Positions 9,875 through 19,061 of a stretch of 64,000 nt of DNA are shown here, piece after piece (positions within the stretch are counted from its first letter, which is position 1; each line of letters begins with the position of its first letter). The stretch spans positions 186,001 to 250,000 of the forward strand of contig CAVXSF010000007.1 of assembly GCA_963764345.1 (NCBI GenBank), written 5' to 3'. Source of the DNA: DASQZK01 sp963764345. GTDB taxonomy: Bacteria > Bacteroidota > Bacteroidia > Bacteroidales > GCA-2748055. The notes below the pieces were generated by a model. The model did no database searches. It worked only from the letters and a program-made list of their open reading frames with translations, and was not told the DNA's origin. Position numbers and translations under genes: made by a program.

Positions 9875-10600
9875 TTAATTGGAAAGGTTACGTTTGGCCA
9901 GGGATACTTCCGAAAGGAAAATTCCCATGAACATGATGGAGGCGAAATAGATCACATCCTTCGAATCGATGACTCCTCTTGAGAGGCTGTCGAAGTGATC
10001 GGAAAGACTGAGCGTGCTGAAAATGTTTCCGGCGATTCCGCTCATATCACTGGCTATAAACCTGAAAATAATATGAAAGAACAATCCTATAAAGATGGCA
10101 GCCAGGAAGGCTACGATCTGGTTACTCGTGATACTGCTGGTAAACAGCCCGATGGCAGTATATGCACCGCTCATCAGGAGAAGAGCGAGGTATCCGCCGA
10201 TGACCGCGCCGTTATCGAGATTCCCGATGCTGGCAACTGTAATGACATAAGGCAGGGTGAAGAGCAGGGCAATAGCTATCAGGATGACCGTTGCCAGGAA
10301 TTTTCCCAGGACGACCTGCCGGTCATTGACGGCTTTAGTTAAAAGAAGCTCAAGGGTGCCCGTTTTTTTCTCCTCGGCAATCAGTCGCATGGTGAGTGCC
10401 GGAATGAAGAAAAACAATGTCCAGTAGGCGATACCGAAGAAGGATTGGAGGCTTGCCTGGCCTACAAAAAATATGTCGTGACCGTATAGCCAGGTAAAAA
10501 AACCGCTGAATCCCAAAAACAAGACGAGCATAATATAGGCGATCAGGGAATCGAAAAATGAGCCTAATTCCCTTTTTGTTATGATCCAGATTGTTTTCAT
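9875..10600 (-). CDS. gldF: GldF-like ABC-2 type permease
   Basis: A 241-residue integral membrane protein with about six hydrophobic helices. It starts with the ABC-2 family pattern (IITKRELGSFFDSLIAYIML) and carries the cytoplasmic-loop motif MRLIAEEKKTGTLELLLT, which is typical of GldF and NosY-like permeases. It lies 15 bp after the ATPase gene and 11 bp before gldG, so the three are one operon. It would be the membrane channel of the complex. Substrate unknown. Confidence 0.87.
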   Translation of the reverse strand: MKTIWIITKRELGSFFDSLIAYIMLVLFLGFSGFFTWLYGHDIFFVGQASLQSFFGIAYWTLFFFIPALTMRLIAEEKKTGTLELLLTKAVNDRQVVLGKFLATVILIAIALLFTLPYVITVASIGNLDNGAVIGGYLALLLMSGAYTAIGLFTSSITSNQIVAFLAAIFIGLFFHIIFRFIASDMSGIAGNIFSTLSLSDHFDSLSRGVIDSKDVIYFASIMFMGIFLSEVSLAKRNLSN

Positions 10601-10615
10601 CCGATAATGATTTTA

Positions 10616-11545
10616 TTAATTGGTGGTTAAATCCCTGAAGATATCTTCGAGCTTGGTTTCAAAAGGAGTAAGCTCGGTCAGTACCCACTTATGATCTACA
10701 CAAAGATTGAAAATGTCGCGTTTGGTAGTGGTTTCGGGCCGACATTCAACCGTAAAGCTGTTTTTGCTGCGATCGGTAAAATCAACGAGTTTCACGGTGT
10801 CAAGTTTCTGAAGCGCTTTGAAAATGCTGTCCGGTTCCCCATCTTCGATCCGGATCTTAAGAATTTCCTGTCCGCTTGCCTGTTTCCGCAGCGTCTCGGC
10901 TGTGCCGTCAGCCACGATCTTCCCCTTGTTGATGATGAAAATTCTGTCGCAGGTGGCTTCCACCTCGGGAAGGATGTGAGTGCTCAGGATTACGGTCTTT
11001 TCACGCCCAAGCTCCCGGATTAGCTTCCGGATCTCAACAATCTGGTTTGGATCAAGTCCGGTGGTAGGTTCGTCGAGGATCAGGATCTGAGGGTCGTGGA
11101 TCATCGCCTGGGCCAGTCCGACCCTCTGCTGATAACCTTTCGACAATTGACCGATCTTTTTGTGTTTTTCCCTGTTAAGTCCTGTAGTCCTGATCATTTC
11201 GATCACCCTTCCGGGGATTTTTTCCTTGTCCATGCCCTGGATTTGAGCACAAAAATTCAGGAAATCGATGACCGGCATATCCTGATACAGGGGATTGTTC
11301 TCCGGAAGGTAACCGATGTATTTTTTGATCTCATCATGATCTTCCCGTACCGATTTTCCACCGATAAAAATATCGCCGGAATCAGCAGTGAGATAATTCG
11401 TGATGATCTTCATCGTTGTGGTTTTACCGGCACCGTTTGGACCGAGGAAACCCAGGATCTCTCCTGTATTCACCTTCATGGAAATATTATCCACCGCTTT
11501 CTGACTGCCATAGGTTTTCGTCAGATTCTCAATGACAATATCCAT
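10616..11545 (-). CDS. gldA: GldA-like ABC transporter ATP-binding protein
   Basis: A 309-residue cytoplasmic ATPase. Walker A is GPNGAGKTTTMK (residues about 35-46), the signature is QLSKGYQQRVGLAQAM, Walker B is QILILDEPTTGLDP, and a switch His follows in ILSTHILPEVE. The last 90 residues form the C-terminal extension common in the NatA/GldA group. It is the first gene of the leftward operon gldA-gldF-gldG-DUF4340. Assignment to the gliding-type subfamily rests on operon order; similar transporters without a gliding role exist. Confidence 0.87.
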   Translation of the reverse strand: MDIVIENLTKTYGSQKAVDNISMKVNTGEILGFLGPNGAGKTTTMKIITNYLTADSGDIFIGGKSVREDHDEIKKYIGYLPENNPLYQDMPVIDFLNFCAQIQGMDKEKIPGRVIEMIRTTGLNREKHKKIGQLSKGYQQRVGLAQAMIHDPQILILDEPTTGLDPNQIVEIRKLIRELGREKTVILSTHILPEVEATCDRIFIINKGKIVADGTAETLRKQASGQEILKIRIEDGEPDSIFKALQKLDTVKLVDFTDRSKNSFTVECRPETTTKRDIFNLCVDHKWVLTELTPFETKLEDIFRDLTTN

Positions 11546-11887
11546 ATTTTTTTAATTTTGATGAACCAGTTTTTATTTTCGGACGTGATTTTAATGCCAA
11601 TCGATATAAAATGAAAATCTTCGGCGTTAAGAAATGTTAAAGACCTCAGATTTTATGCGGGGGAACCTTTTTTCAGGTGCCCTGTCACCAGGACGTAAAG
11701 GAAGGTATACCGGGTATAACGGATGCTGAAACAGGGAGATAAAGCCAATTCCTGCGTATTCTCACATAGGTTGGTATAGAGAATGAAGACTGTTTGGCCG
11801 GGTACCGGAAAAAACTGACATCAGGAATTTATGTTCCTGCTTCATCTGAGTTCATTTAAATTTCAAACTTTAATAAACAGGAAAAAT
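11546..11887. other. Divergent intergenic region
   Basis: About 340 bp between the divergent gldA operon and the YCII-like gene. It must carry both promoters, but no clear element was found. No gene is supported here. Confidence 0.5.
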
Positions 11888-12346
11888 ATGAAAACAGCGA
11901 TCATCCTTACTTTTTTGATTTTCCTGGGATTCAATGTAAATGCACAGGATATCAATCCTCTCTTTGATCAGGCGCTTGCCGATTCATTAGGGGCTGATGT
12001 TTACGGTATGAAGACATACGTATTTGTGATCCTTAAATCCGGTCCAAATAAGTCGGCAAATGCGGAAGAACGAAACCGGATATTCAGGGGACATTTGGAG
12101 AACATCCGAAGATTGGGCAAAGAAGGGAAGCTTATTATTGCCGGTCCTTTCGGGAAAAATGATCAGGACTACCGCGGGATCTTCATCTTCGATGTTAAAA
12201 CCGTCGATGAGGTAAAAGAACTCCTCAGGACCGATCCCGCCATTAAAGCCGGCATCTTCGACACGGAGATCTTTCAGTGGTACGGTTCAGCTGCCCTGCC
12301 GGTCTATCTGAAAGTTCATGAAAAGATTGCCAGGGAAAATCCTTAG
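11888..12346 (+). CDS. Secreted YCII-related domain protein
   Basis: A 152-residue protein from the ATG at 11888, chosen because it begins a clean signal peptide (MKTAIILTFLIFLGFNVNAQ). The mature part matches the YCII/YciI ferredoxin-like fold: FVILKSGPNKSAN, RGHLENIRRLGKEGKLIIAG, GPFGKNDQDYRGIFIF and a final TDPAIKAGIFDTEIFQWYG. YCII proteins are mostly cytosolic and poorly characterised; secreted forms occur in Bacteroidota. It stands alone between divergent and downstream genes. The 283-bp gap to the GH16 gene holds nothing I can support. Confidence 0.72.
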   Translation: MKTAIILTFLIFLGFNVNAQDINPLFDQALADSLGADVYGMKTYVFVILKSGPNKSANAEERNRIFRGHLENIRRLGKEGKLIIAGPFGKNDQDYRGIFIFDVKTVDEVKELLRTDPAIKAGIFDTEIFQWYGSAALPVYLKVHEKIARENP

Positions 12347-12629
12347 TACAAGGAATGACTTCCGTAGAACTTCCCCGCCGGAATTCGCATGGTAAATGAG
12401 GATGATTTTTACAGGTTAAAGGAACCGGTGCGCCGCCTTCCGGATTAATACGGCTCTGACAGGAATTCCCTGAATCAACCGTTACAGGGCCACTGATTCT
12501 TAGTACGGGTGGCAGTGGATCCCAATCAGGTATCTTGCCGGAATAATTGAGAGGAGGGCCATTATCTTCTGAAAATTTTATTATATTTAAGATCGAATCT
12601 ATCACGATTGACTACTAACTTCACTCAAA

Positions 12630-15367
12630 ATGAAATTTACTGCCGTATTGTTTTTGGTATTCCTTATTCTTCCCCTGCATGCGCAAAAGTATGTCCTGGT
12701 GTGGGGCGATGAATTCAACACGCCGGGTCTTCCTGACAGCACCAGGTGGGATTATGAAATGGGAAAGGTACGGAACAGTGAACTTCAGTATTACACATAC
12801 CGGCGCCCGGAGAACGCACGGATCGAGGATACGGTGCTGATCATAGAGGCAAGGAAAGAGAATTATAAGGATGCGCAATATACCTCTGCCAGTCTGATCT
12901 CAAAGTTGAAGGGTGACTGGACCTATGGAAAGATCGAGATCAGCGCTAAGGTACCCACTGGTAAAGGTACCTGGCCTGCCTTATGGATGATGCCCGTCTA
13001 CAGTGAATACGGGGGATGGCCAAAGAGTGGCGAAATCGATATTATGGAATATATCGGTGTGGAAGCCGAACATCTTTTTTATACGGCACACTTTGAAGGA
13101 ACCAACGGTACTGGTCACGAATCTTCTGGTAGCGGTGGAACAACAGGCATCCTTCATCCCTGGGAGAAATTTATCAATTTCACCCTTTACTGGACACCCG
13201 ACAGCCTGACATGGTATGCCGACGGTGTTAAATATCACAGTTACGCCAAAACGGCCGATGATTACAGGGTCTGGCCTTTCAACAAGATGTTCTACCTTAT
13301 CCTCAACCTGGCTTACGGGGGTTCCTGGGGAGGATACGCCGGTGTGGATGACACAAAGCTTCCCCATCAGCTTCTGATCGATTATGTCAGGGTGTACCAG
13401 CTGCAGGATGGTCCCGGGCCGTATACCCTGGATGTCAGACCATCAAACGGCGGGACCGTACGGGTCTCTCCGGAAATGGACACCTATCCCGAAGGCACGC
13501 AGGTTACCCTTACTGCTCTGCCTGATACTGAATTTGTATTCAAAGGATGGCTTCACCTCGGGGCTGCAAATCCCTATACCTTTACCCTGCAGAAGGATAT
13601 GACCGTCCTTCCTTTTTTTTGCGAAAGAATGAACAGCTGACCAATGGCAGCTTTGATACCGACACCTACGGCTGGTCAAACTTCGTCAGCAACATTCAGA
13701 CCGGGAATTCAGAGCTTAATGCCCAAAACGGAGAGCTGATATCCGATGTAATCCTTTCACCCCATGTTAACTGGGAAGTCGGCTTTCAGCAATCCGGGTT
13801 CTCCCTGCCGTCTGGATATTACCGCATTACATTCGATGCATATGCAGAAAATCCTGCTTCGTTGTTGGTGATCCTGGCGAAAAATTATGGCGACTGGGGA
13901 TCCTATTTCAGTTGGTCGAAGAACCTTACCGGAGACATGCAACATTTTTCCTTCGATTTTCATTTTATGACTGGTGAGGAAAACTGCAGACTGTTCTTTG
14001 GTACGGGAAACTTTTCGGGGAAGATTTTTTTCGATAACATCAGTCTTGTGAAGATCGATGAAATACCTCAGAACATAACTCTTGACAGGCACGAGCTTAG
14101 TCTTCTCCAGGGTCAGAAAGACAGCCTCAGGTATGTAGTGAAGAACCAGTTCGGAGATGATATGACGGGCATTCAGGCTGGTACTGTAATCTGGTCGGTA
14201 AATGGTGATGTAGCCGCATTGACCGGAGACGGATCATTCAAAGCCTCCGGAAACAGCGATGAAGGATGGATCATTGCTGCGTACGGGGATCTTCAGGATT
14301 CCTGTCATCTTTTTGTTCAGAGGATATCAGGCATTCAACTCAACCCTGATACGTTAGTTACAGATTCCCTCCGGGCTGCAAAATTCAGTGTTCAGACCAT
14401 CAATCCTGACGGGAAACCGGTAGGAATTGAGCCTGGATTGTATTCATGGGATGTCTCCGGTCCGCTCTGCGGAACAGTGGATGCAACGGGCTGGTTCAGG
14501 GGACAGACGGACGGAATAACCCGGGTATATGTTTCACTGACAGATTTTAGCGATTCGTCCTTTGTGAAGGTGGAATGCGGAACAGAACATGTCTTTCTCG
14601 ACAGCCTGAACGAACCGGATCAGTGGGCCAGCGAATTTGCAGGTATGGAAGATGTGATGTTGGAACCTTCAAAAAGCAGGTCCGGACTTCCGGTGCTCGA
14701 TATTAGCTATGACTATGCCTGCGGAGAACCCGGTGCCATGATACAACTATCGAGACCTGTCAGGATCTATGGCCTTCCCGATTCCCTGTGGATGGAGGTG
14801 GAGACCGGTGGCGTGAATGTCCTGCCTTCCTTCAGGATCTTAAAACATGACGGGACTTCAGAGTGGATCGAAGGAAAGGTTCTGAGCAGCCTGATACCGG
14901 TATTGACGGGCGTTCCTGCTGGACAGGAAATCATAACCGATTATCCGCTGACCCTTACCGCCGTGAAATTTCAAATCGTCACTGACGGACAGGTCTGTGA
15001 AACCGCTGAAACCGTTTCAGGAACGATCAGGTTACGGAAACTAATGGCAAGTTACCCCGGGCATGCTGCTTTTTTTGCAGATGAGCCTGATAATACAGGA
15101 GTGTTCTTACCCGGAAGAGCCGCAGAATTAAGTGTCTTTCCGAACCCTGCAAGCGACAGGATCACAATTCATCTTTCGCCGCGGATCATTGGTCAGCCTG
15201 CACTGCTTCAGATCTTCAGCCCCGACGGCAGGTTATTCATGAATGGGCAGATCCGGGGCGAACAGGCTGAAATCAATATTTCAGGCTGGAATCCCGGATT
15301 ATACATCCTCAGAATAACCACTCCGGATGCCGTGGAAAATGTTAATCTCGTCATCCTTCATCATTAA
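12630..15367 (+). CDS. Modular secreted GH16 endoglucanase (laminarinase-like) with T9SS sorting domain, frameshifted
   Basis: Signal peptide (ends LPLHAQ), then a GH16 domain (residues about 20-260) with the catalytic motif SGEIDIMEYIG (ExDxxE) and WPALWMMPVY. A divergent InlB-like repeat follows (GGTVRVSPEMDTYPEGTQV). The first frame ends at 13640 after a T8 run (13613-13620). Adding one T continues into NEQLTNGSFDTDTYGWSNF, the start of a CBM4/9-like carbohydrate-binding module. Next come Ig-like segments (about 480-650) and a C-terminal type A sorting domain (LSVFPNPASDRITIHLS, ending NPGLYILRI). Restored length is about 912 residues. The enzyme should be exported by the type IX system and attached to the cell surface. 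GH16 substrates include beta-1,3-glucans, but the exact one is not provable here. Confidence 0.88.
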
Positions 15368-15412
15368 GACGGCAGTGTGTCAATGCTGAAACGGTCCTGT
15401 CATTTATAGCCC

Positions 15413-15447
15413 CGCCTTTGTGTATTCTGACTCTACATAAAAAGGCG
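15413..15447 (+). terminator. Possible terminator after the GH16 gene
   Basis: CGCCTTT (15413-15419) pairs with AAAGGCG (15441-15447), extended by GTGTA with TACAT across a small bulge. Only a short T run follows. A second hairpin, CGGAAATT with AATTTCCG, lies at 15458-15480. Confidence 0.4.
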
Positions 15448-15605
15448 CTTTAAAACCCGGAAATTTTTGCGGAATTTCCGACAGCCGGTATGAGCCGGAA
15501 AAACATGCGGTTCAACTGATTTTCTACTGATCACTTCTGCAATTATTGCTGTCGGGAATTGCAAATTAAAAAAAGCCAGATCATCATCGAATAGAATTTT
15601 TATTA

Positions 15606-15627
15606 TATTCGTATTAGACTACGAATA
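15606..15627. promoter_or_regulatory. Inverted repeat, operator-like
   Basis: TATTCGTA (15606-15613) and TACGAATA (15620-15627) form a perfect 8-bp inverted repeat around six bases, ending 18 bp before the ATG at 15646. It could be a repressor site or part of the leader; the regulator is unknown. Confidence 0.45.
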
Positions 15628-15645
15628 CATAATAAACAAATTTAT

Positions 15646-16944
15646 ATGAATACAACCCTGAAAACCATAGTGATGGTTTCGTTTTTGCTTTCGCAATTTT
15701 CCGCCTTTTCATACGGACAGAATGAAGAATATTTTCCGGGCTTTATTATCAAATCTGAAGGCGACACCCTTAAAGGCCTGGTGAATTATACCGATTGGAA
15801 ATCCAACCCGGATAAGATATGGTTTAAGAAGGGACAGGAAAGCGAAATGGAAACTTATTTTCCTATGGATATCCTGGCCTTTGGAATAAATGAGGATGTT
15901 TTTATCACTACCACTGTAGATGTGGAAGTCAGCACAACAGAGATTAGCATGATGTCAGAGAATCCGACCCCAAAACTTGAGACAAGGCTCGTTTTTCTGA
16001 AGAAGCTTATCGAGGGTAAAAAAAGCCTCTACTATTATAGGCATGCCGGACAGAAGGAGAACTTTTATATTGAAAATAACGGTAAATATGAACTCCTGAT
16101 CCATAAACTTTACCTGCGAAGAAATTCGGGAAGATCCTTTCAGGCACACAACAACAGGTACATTGGGCAGCTGAAATTATATTTTGAAGGCTGCCTCCAG
16201 GTAAGCAGGAAACTTGTCAACATGAGGTATAACCTTAAAAGCATGATCTCCATTTTTGAAAAATACTATAGTTCATGTTCAGAAACATCGGCGAGTTATC
16301 ATATCCCTAAAAAGTTACACAAATCAAATAATGGCGTGTTAGCAGGCGTCTCTCATACAGATCTCAGATTTATTTCCACTGTTACCCTTTCACCTTATCC
16401 TAACCTGACTGACCGGGTGTATACCTCCTCAACAAATTTCGTATGTGGCTATTTCTTCGATAAACAGTTATTTCGGAACATGAAAAATTTGCAGCTGCAT
16501 AATGAGTTTATTTTCAACACTTTTGAAACGACCACAAATTTCATGGTCCCTAAGTATGAAAATGAGTATTCCGTATATGACATTCGTATTAGCTGCACTT
16601 ATCTTCATTTAAACAGTATGCTTCGGTATAAGATTCCGGCAGGTCCCGGTGCCTTTATGATAAGTGCCGGAGGTTCGGCGGGATTTACAATTGGCATGAT
16701 AAATAATCAGACTATCACAAAACATTTCTATTCTACTATACATACAGGAACAAGCAGTGCGATTCCATATCACCGGCCATATTCTTTTGGTTACAATGCA
16801 GGTTTAGGGTATGAATACGGGCGCTTTGGACTGGAGATGCGATATGCCGGTGAAAATGGTATGTCAAACATCGACGGGATAAAGTCCCCGGTAAGGCAGT
16901 ATTTTGTACTATTGTCCTATCATTTCAAAAAGCAAGACAGGTAG
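15646..16944 (+). CDS. Secreted protein of unknown function, probably outer-membrane associated
   Basis: A 432-residue protein with a signal peptide (ends SAFSYGQ). No known domain was recognised. The N-terminal third reads like a beta-rich domain (IIKSEGDTLKGLVNYTDWK, typical of small Bacteroidota surface proteins). The C-terminal half alternates hydrophobic and polar residues and has repeated Gly/Tyr patterns (GAFMISAGGSAGFTIGMI, FGYNAGLGYEYGRFGLEMRY), as in an outer-membrane barrel ending in an aromatic strand (YFVLLSYHF). It is monocistronic, with an inverted repeat just upstream. A short stem ACAGG/CCTGT follows the gene. Confidence 0.6.
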   Translation: MNTTLKTIVMVSFLLSQFSAFSYGQNEEYFPGFIIKSEGDTLKGLVNYTDWKSNPDKIWFKKGQESEMETYFPMDILAFGINEDVFITTTVDVEVSTTEISMMSENPTPKLETRLVFLKKLIEGKKSLYYYRHAGQKENFYIENNGKYELLIHKLYLRRNSGRSFQAHNNRYIGQLKLYFEGCLQVSRKLVNMRYNLKSMISIFEKYYSSCSETSASYHIPKKLHKSNNGVLAGVSHTDLRFISTVTLSPYPNLTDRVYTSSTNFVCGYFFDKQLFRNMKNLQLHNEFIFNTFETTTNFMVPKYENEYSVYDIRISCTYLHLNSMLRYKIPAGPGAFMISAGGSAGFTIGMINNQTITKHFYSTIHTGTSSAIPYHRPYSFGYNAGLGYEYGRFGLEMRYAGENGMSNIDGIKSPVRQYFVLLSYHFKKQDR

Positions 16945-17026
16945 AAACAGGCTTTTATCCTGTAATTATTTTCGGATTCACTCGGGCTTTTTTTGTATTT
17001 TCGTGATAGGCAAAAACTGAAGAAGC

Positions 17027-17767
17027 ATGGAAAAGAAAACGGCAGTTGTTACCGGTGGGGGATCCGGCATAGGATTTGCAATCGCACTAAAATTTTGCAA
17101 AGAAGGTGTTCAGACCTTTATTATAGGGAGAAACAGAACGAAGCTGGATGAGGCGTGTCAAAAGCTTGGTCCGCTCAGTGCCGGTATTCAGGCCGATCTT
17201 TCATTGCTGAATACAATACCTTCCATGGTAGACCGGATCACCAGCCAGTTTGGACATATCGATATTCTCGTCAACAACGCCGGCATCCACCACAAGGCTG
17301 CACTAACTGAGGTTTCGGACAGTGATTATCAGAAGGTTGTACTCACCAACCAGACAGCTGTGTTTACATTGTCCCGTGAAGTGGCACGGGTCATGATCTC
17401 TCAGAAATCAGGTGTCATCCTGAACATCAGTTCCATGGCTTCACAGTACGGCATTCCGAAAGTCATCGGGTATACCGCTTCCAAATCGGCTGTTGAAGGT
17501 ATGACGCGGGCTATGGCTGTGGAATTATCTCCTCTGGGTATCCGTGTGAACTGCCTGGCCCCTGGGTTTATAGCTACGGAAATGTCAAAGAAGGCCCTGG
17601 ACAATGATCCTGAACGCAGGCAAAAAATTTTGAGCAGGACTCCCATGGGACGCCTGGGCACTCCTGAAGAGGTCGCGGAAGCGGCGTATTTTCTTTGTTC
17701 CGACGAATCCGGTTATATCACCGGTGTGGTATTACCCGTTGATGGTGGGAATTCGGTGGGATTTTAA
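17027..17767 (+). CDS. SDR-family oxidoreductase, probable mannonate/fructuronate reductase
   Basis: A 246-residue classical short-chain dehydrogenase. The cofactor motif is TGGGSGIGFAIA, followed by NNAGIHHKA, catalytic Ser in ISSMASQYG, the YxxxK pair in GYTASKSA, and the C-terminal YITGVVLPVDGG. It ends 10 bp before a mannonate dehydratase gene, so the two form an operon. In Bacteroidota an SDR often replaces UxuB for reducing D-fructuronate to D-mannonate. The specific substrate is inferred from this neighbour, not from the sequence. Confidence 0.82.
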   Translation: MEKKTAVVTGGGSGIGFAIALKFCKEGVQTFIIGRNRTKLDEACQKLGPLSAGIQADLSLLNTIPSMVDRITSQFGHIDILVNNAGIHHKAALTEVSDSDYQKVVLTNQTAVFTLSREVARVMISQKSGVILNISSMASQYGIPKVIGYTASKSAVEGMTRAMAVELSPLGIRVNCLAPGFIATEMSKKALDNDPERRQKILSRTPMGRLGTPEEVAEAAYFLCSDESGYITGVVLPVDGGNSVGF

Positions 17768-17777
17768 TATTATCGGG

Positions 17778-18998
17778 ATGGTTACCTTACAAAAAACATG
17801 GCGATGGTTCGGGGAAAATGATCCGGTTACTCTGGATGATCTTCGGCAAATGGACATTGAAGGGGTGGTAACCGCCCTCTACGATGTACCTCCCGGCGTT
17901 GTTTGGAAGACAGAGGAAATCAGAAGGTTGAAGAAGACGATTGAGAATGCCGGCTTGTGGTGGAATGTGGTGGAAAGCCTGCCGGTGGCTGAAGGGATCA
18001 AGCAACATACAGCAGATTACGACAGACTGACGGAGAACTACCGGACCTCACTCACTAACCTTGGGGAGAACGGCATCCGGACCGTATGCTACAATTTTAT
18101 GCCTGCCATTGACTGGATTCGGACTGATATTGATTATTCCCTGTCCAATGGGACGGCGGTAATGTATTTCAACCGTCTGAAATTTATTGCCTTTGACCTG
18201 TTTATCTTACGGCGGCCGGGGGCTGAAAAGGATTATACGACGGAGGAGCAAGAGCACGCCTATGAGCTTTTTAAAAGCCTGCCCGAAAAAGAAGCGGAGG
18301 AGCTGGCTTACAATATCATTGTGAGGACGCAGGCATTTATTCATGGAGAAAGTTATCATGGGAATGAGGCTGACTTTAAACAGCGGTTTCTTAACCGTGT
18401 GGGTGCGTACCGTGATATTGACAGTGGCCGGCTGAGAAAGAACCTGCTGACTTTCCTGGGAGACATCCTGCCGGTGGCAGAACAATATGGCATTAACCTT
18501 TGCATCCATCCCGACGATCCTCCCTTTCCAGTGCTCGGTCTCCCAAGGATTGTAAGCACTTTCGATGATCTTAATGAAATTTTTTCACATGTCCCTTCTC
18601 TGAATAATGGTCTCACGTTCTGCAGCGGTTCACTCTCCATAAGGAAGGACAACAACCTTGAGCAAATTGCAGAAACCTTTGCGAACCGGATCCACTTTAC
18701 CCACCTGAGGAATAATATCCTCCTGGACAACGGCGATTTCCGCGAGTGCGGTCATCTCGAAGGCGATGCCAACCTGCCGGCCCTTGTCCTCATCCTGCTG
18801 AAGGAGATGCAACGTCGAAAGGCAGCCGGCCGCAAAGATTACCGCATTCCCGTCCGTCCCGACCACGGGGTTAAGATGCTGGATGATTTCCGGAGGGATT
18901 CTCCTCCCGGATATCCGTTGATCGGGAGGTACAGGGGGCTGTTGGAGATTACAGGCATAGAAAAATCCCTGTTGTCCATGGAAATTTTAAAGATGTAA
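17778..18998 (+). CDS. uxuA: Mannonate dehydratase
   Basis: The ATG at 17778 is chosen because it aligns with the family's N-terminus (LQKTWRWFGENDPVTLDDLRQ) and sits just after the SDR stop; an in-frame start at 17724 would overlap that gene. The 406-residue protein shows UxuA features: ALYDVPPGVVWKTEEI, VVESLPVAEGIK, TVCYNFMPAIDWIRTD, LCIHPDDPPFPVLGLPRI and IPVRPDHGVKML, which carry the metal-binding His and Cys residues. It converts D-mannonate to 2-keto-3-deoxygluconate in the cytosol. With the SDR and the convergent GH67 gene it forms a glucuronate-use module. Confidence 0.93.
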   Translation: MVTLQKTWRWFGENDPVTLDDLRQMDIEGVVTALYDVPPGVVWKTEEIRRLKKTIENAGLWWNVVESLPVAEGIKQHTADYDRLTENYRTSLTNLGENGIRTVCYNFMPAIDWIRTDIDYSLSNGTAVMYFNRLKFIAFDLFILRRPGAEKDYTTEEQEHAYELFKSLPEKEAEELAYNIIVRTQAFIHGESYHGNEADFKQRFLNRVGAYRDIDSGRLRKNLLTFLGDILPVAEQYGINLCIHPDDPPFPVLGLPRIVSTFDDLNEIFSHVPSLNNGLTFCSGSLSIRKDNNLEQIAETFANRIHFTHLRNNILLDNGDFRECGHLEGDANLPALVLILLKEMQRRKAAGRKDYRIPVRPDHGVKMLDDFRRDSPPGYPLIGRYRGLLEITGIEKSLLSMEILKM

Positions 18999-19061
18999 GA
19001 GTGAGAAATATTTCACCTTTCCGGTTTTATACAGTCATGATCAGCAGGAATTTCCCCGGGT

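Noticed and set aside
12243..12605. A 120-codon open frame on the minus strand
   Set aside because: It overlaps the 3' end of the YCII-like gene by about 100 bp, has Pro/Cys/Arg-rich composition and no recognisable domain.
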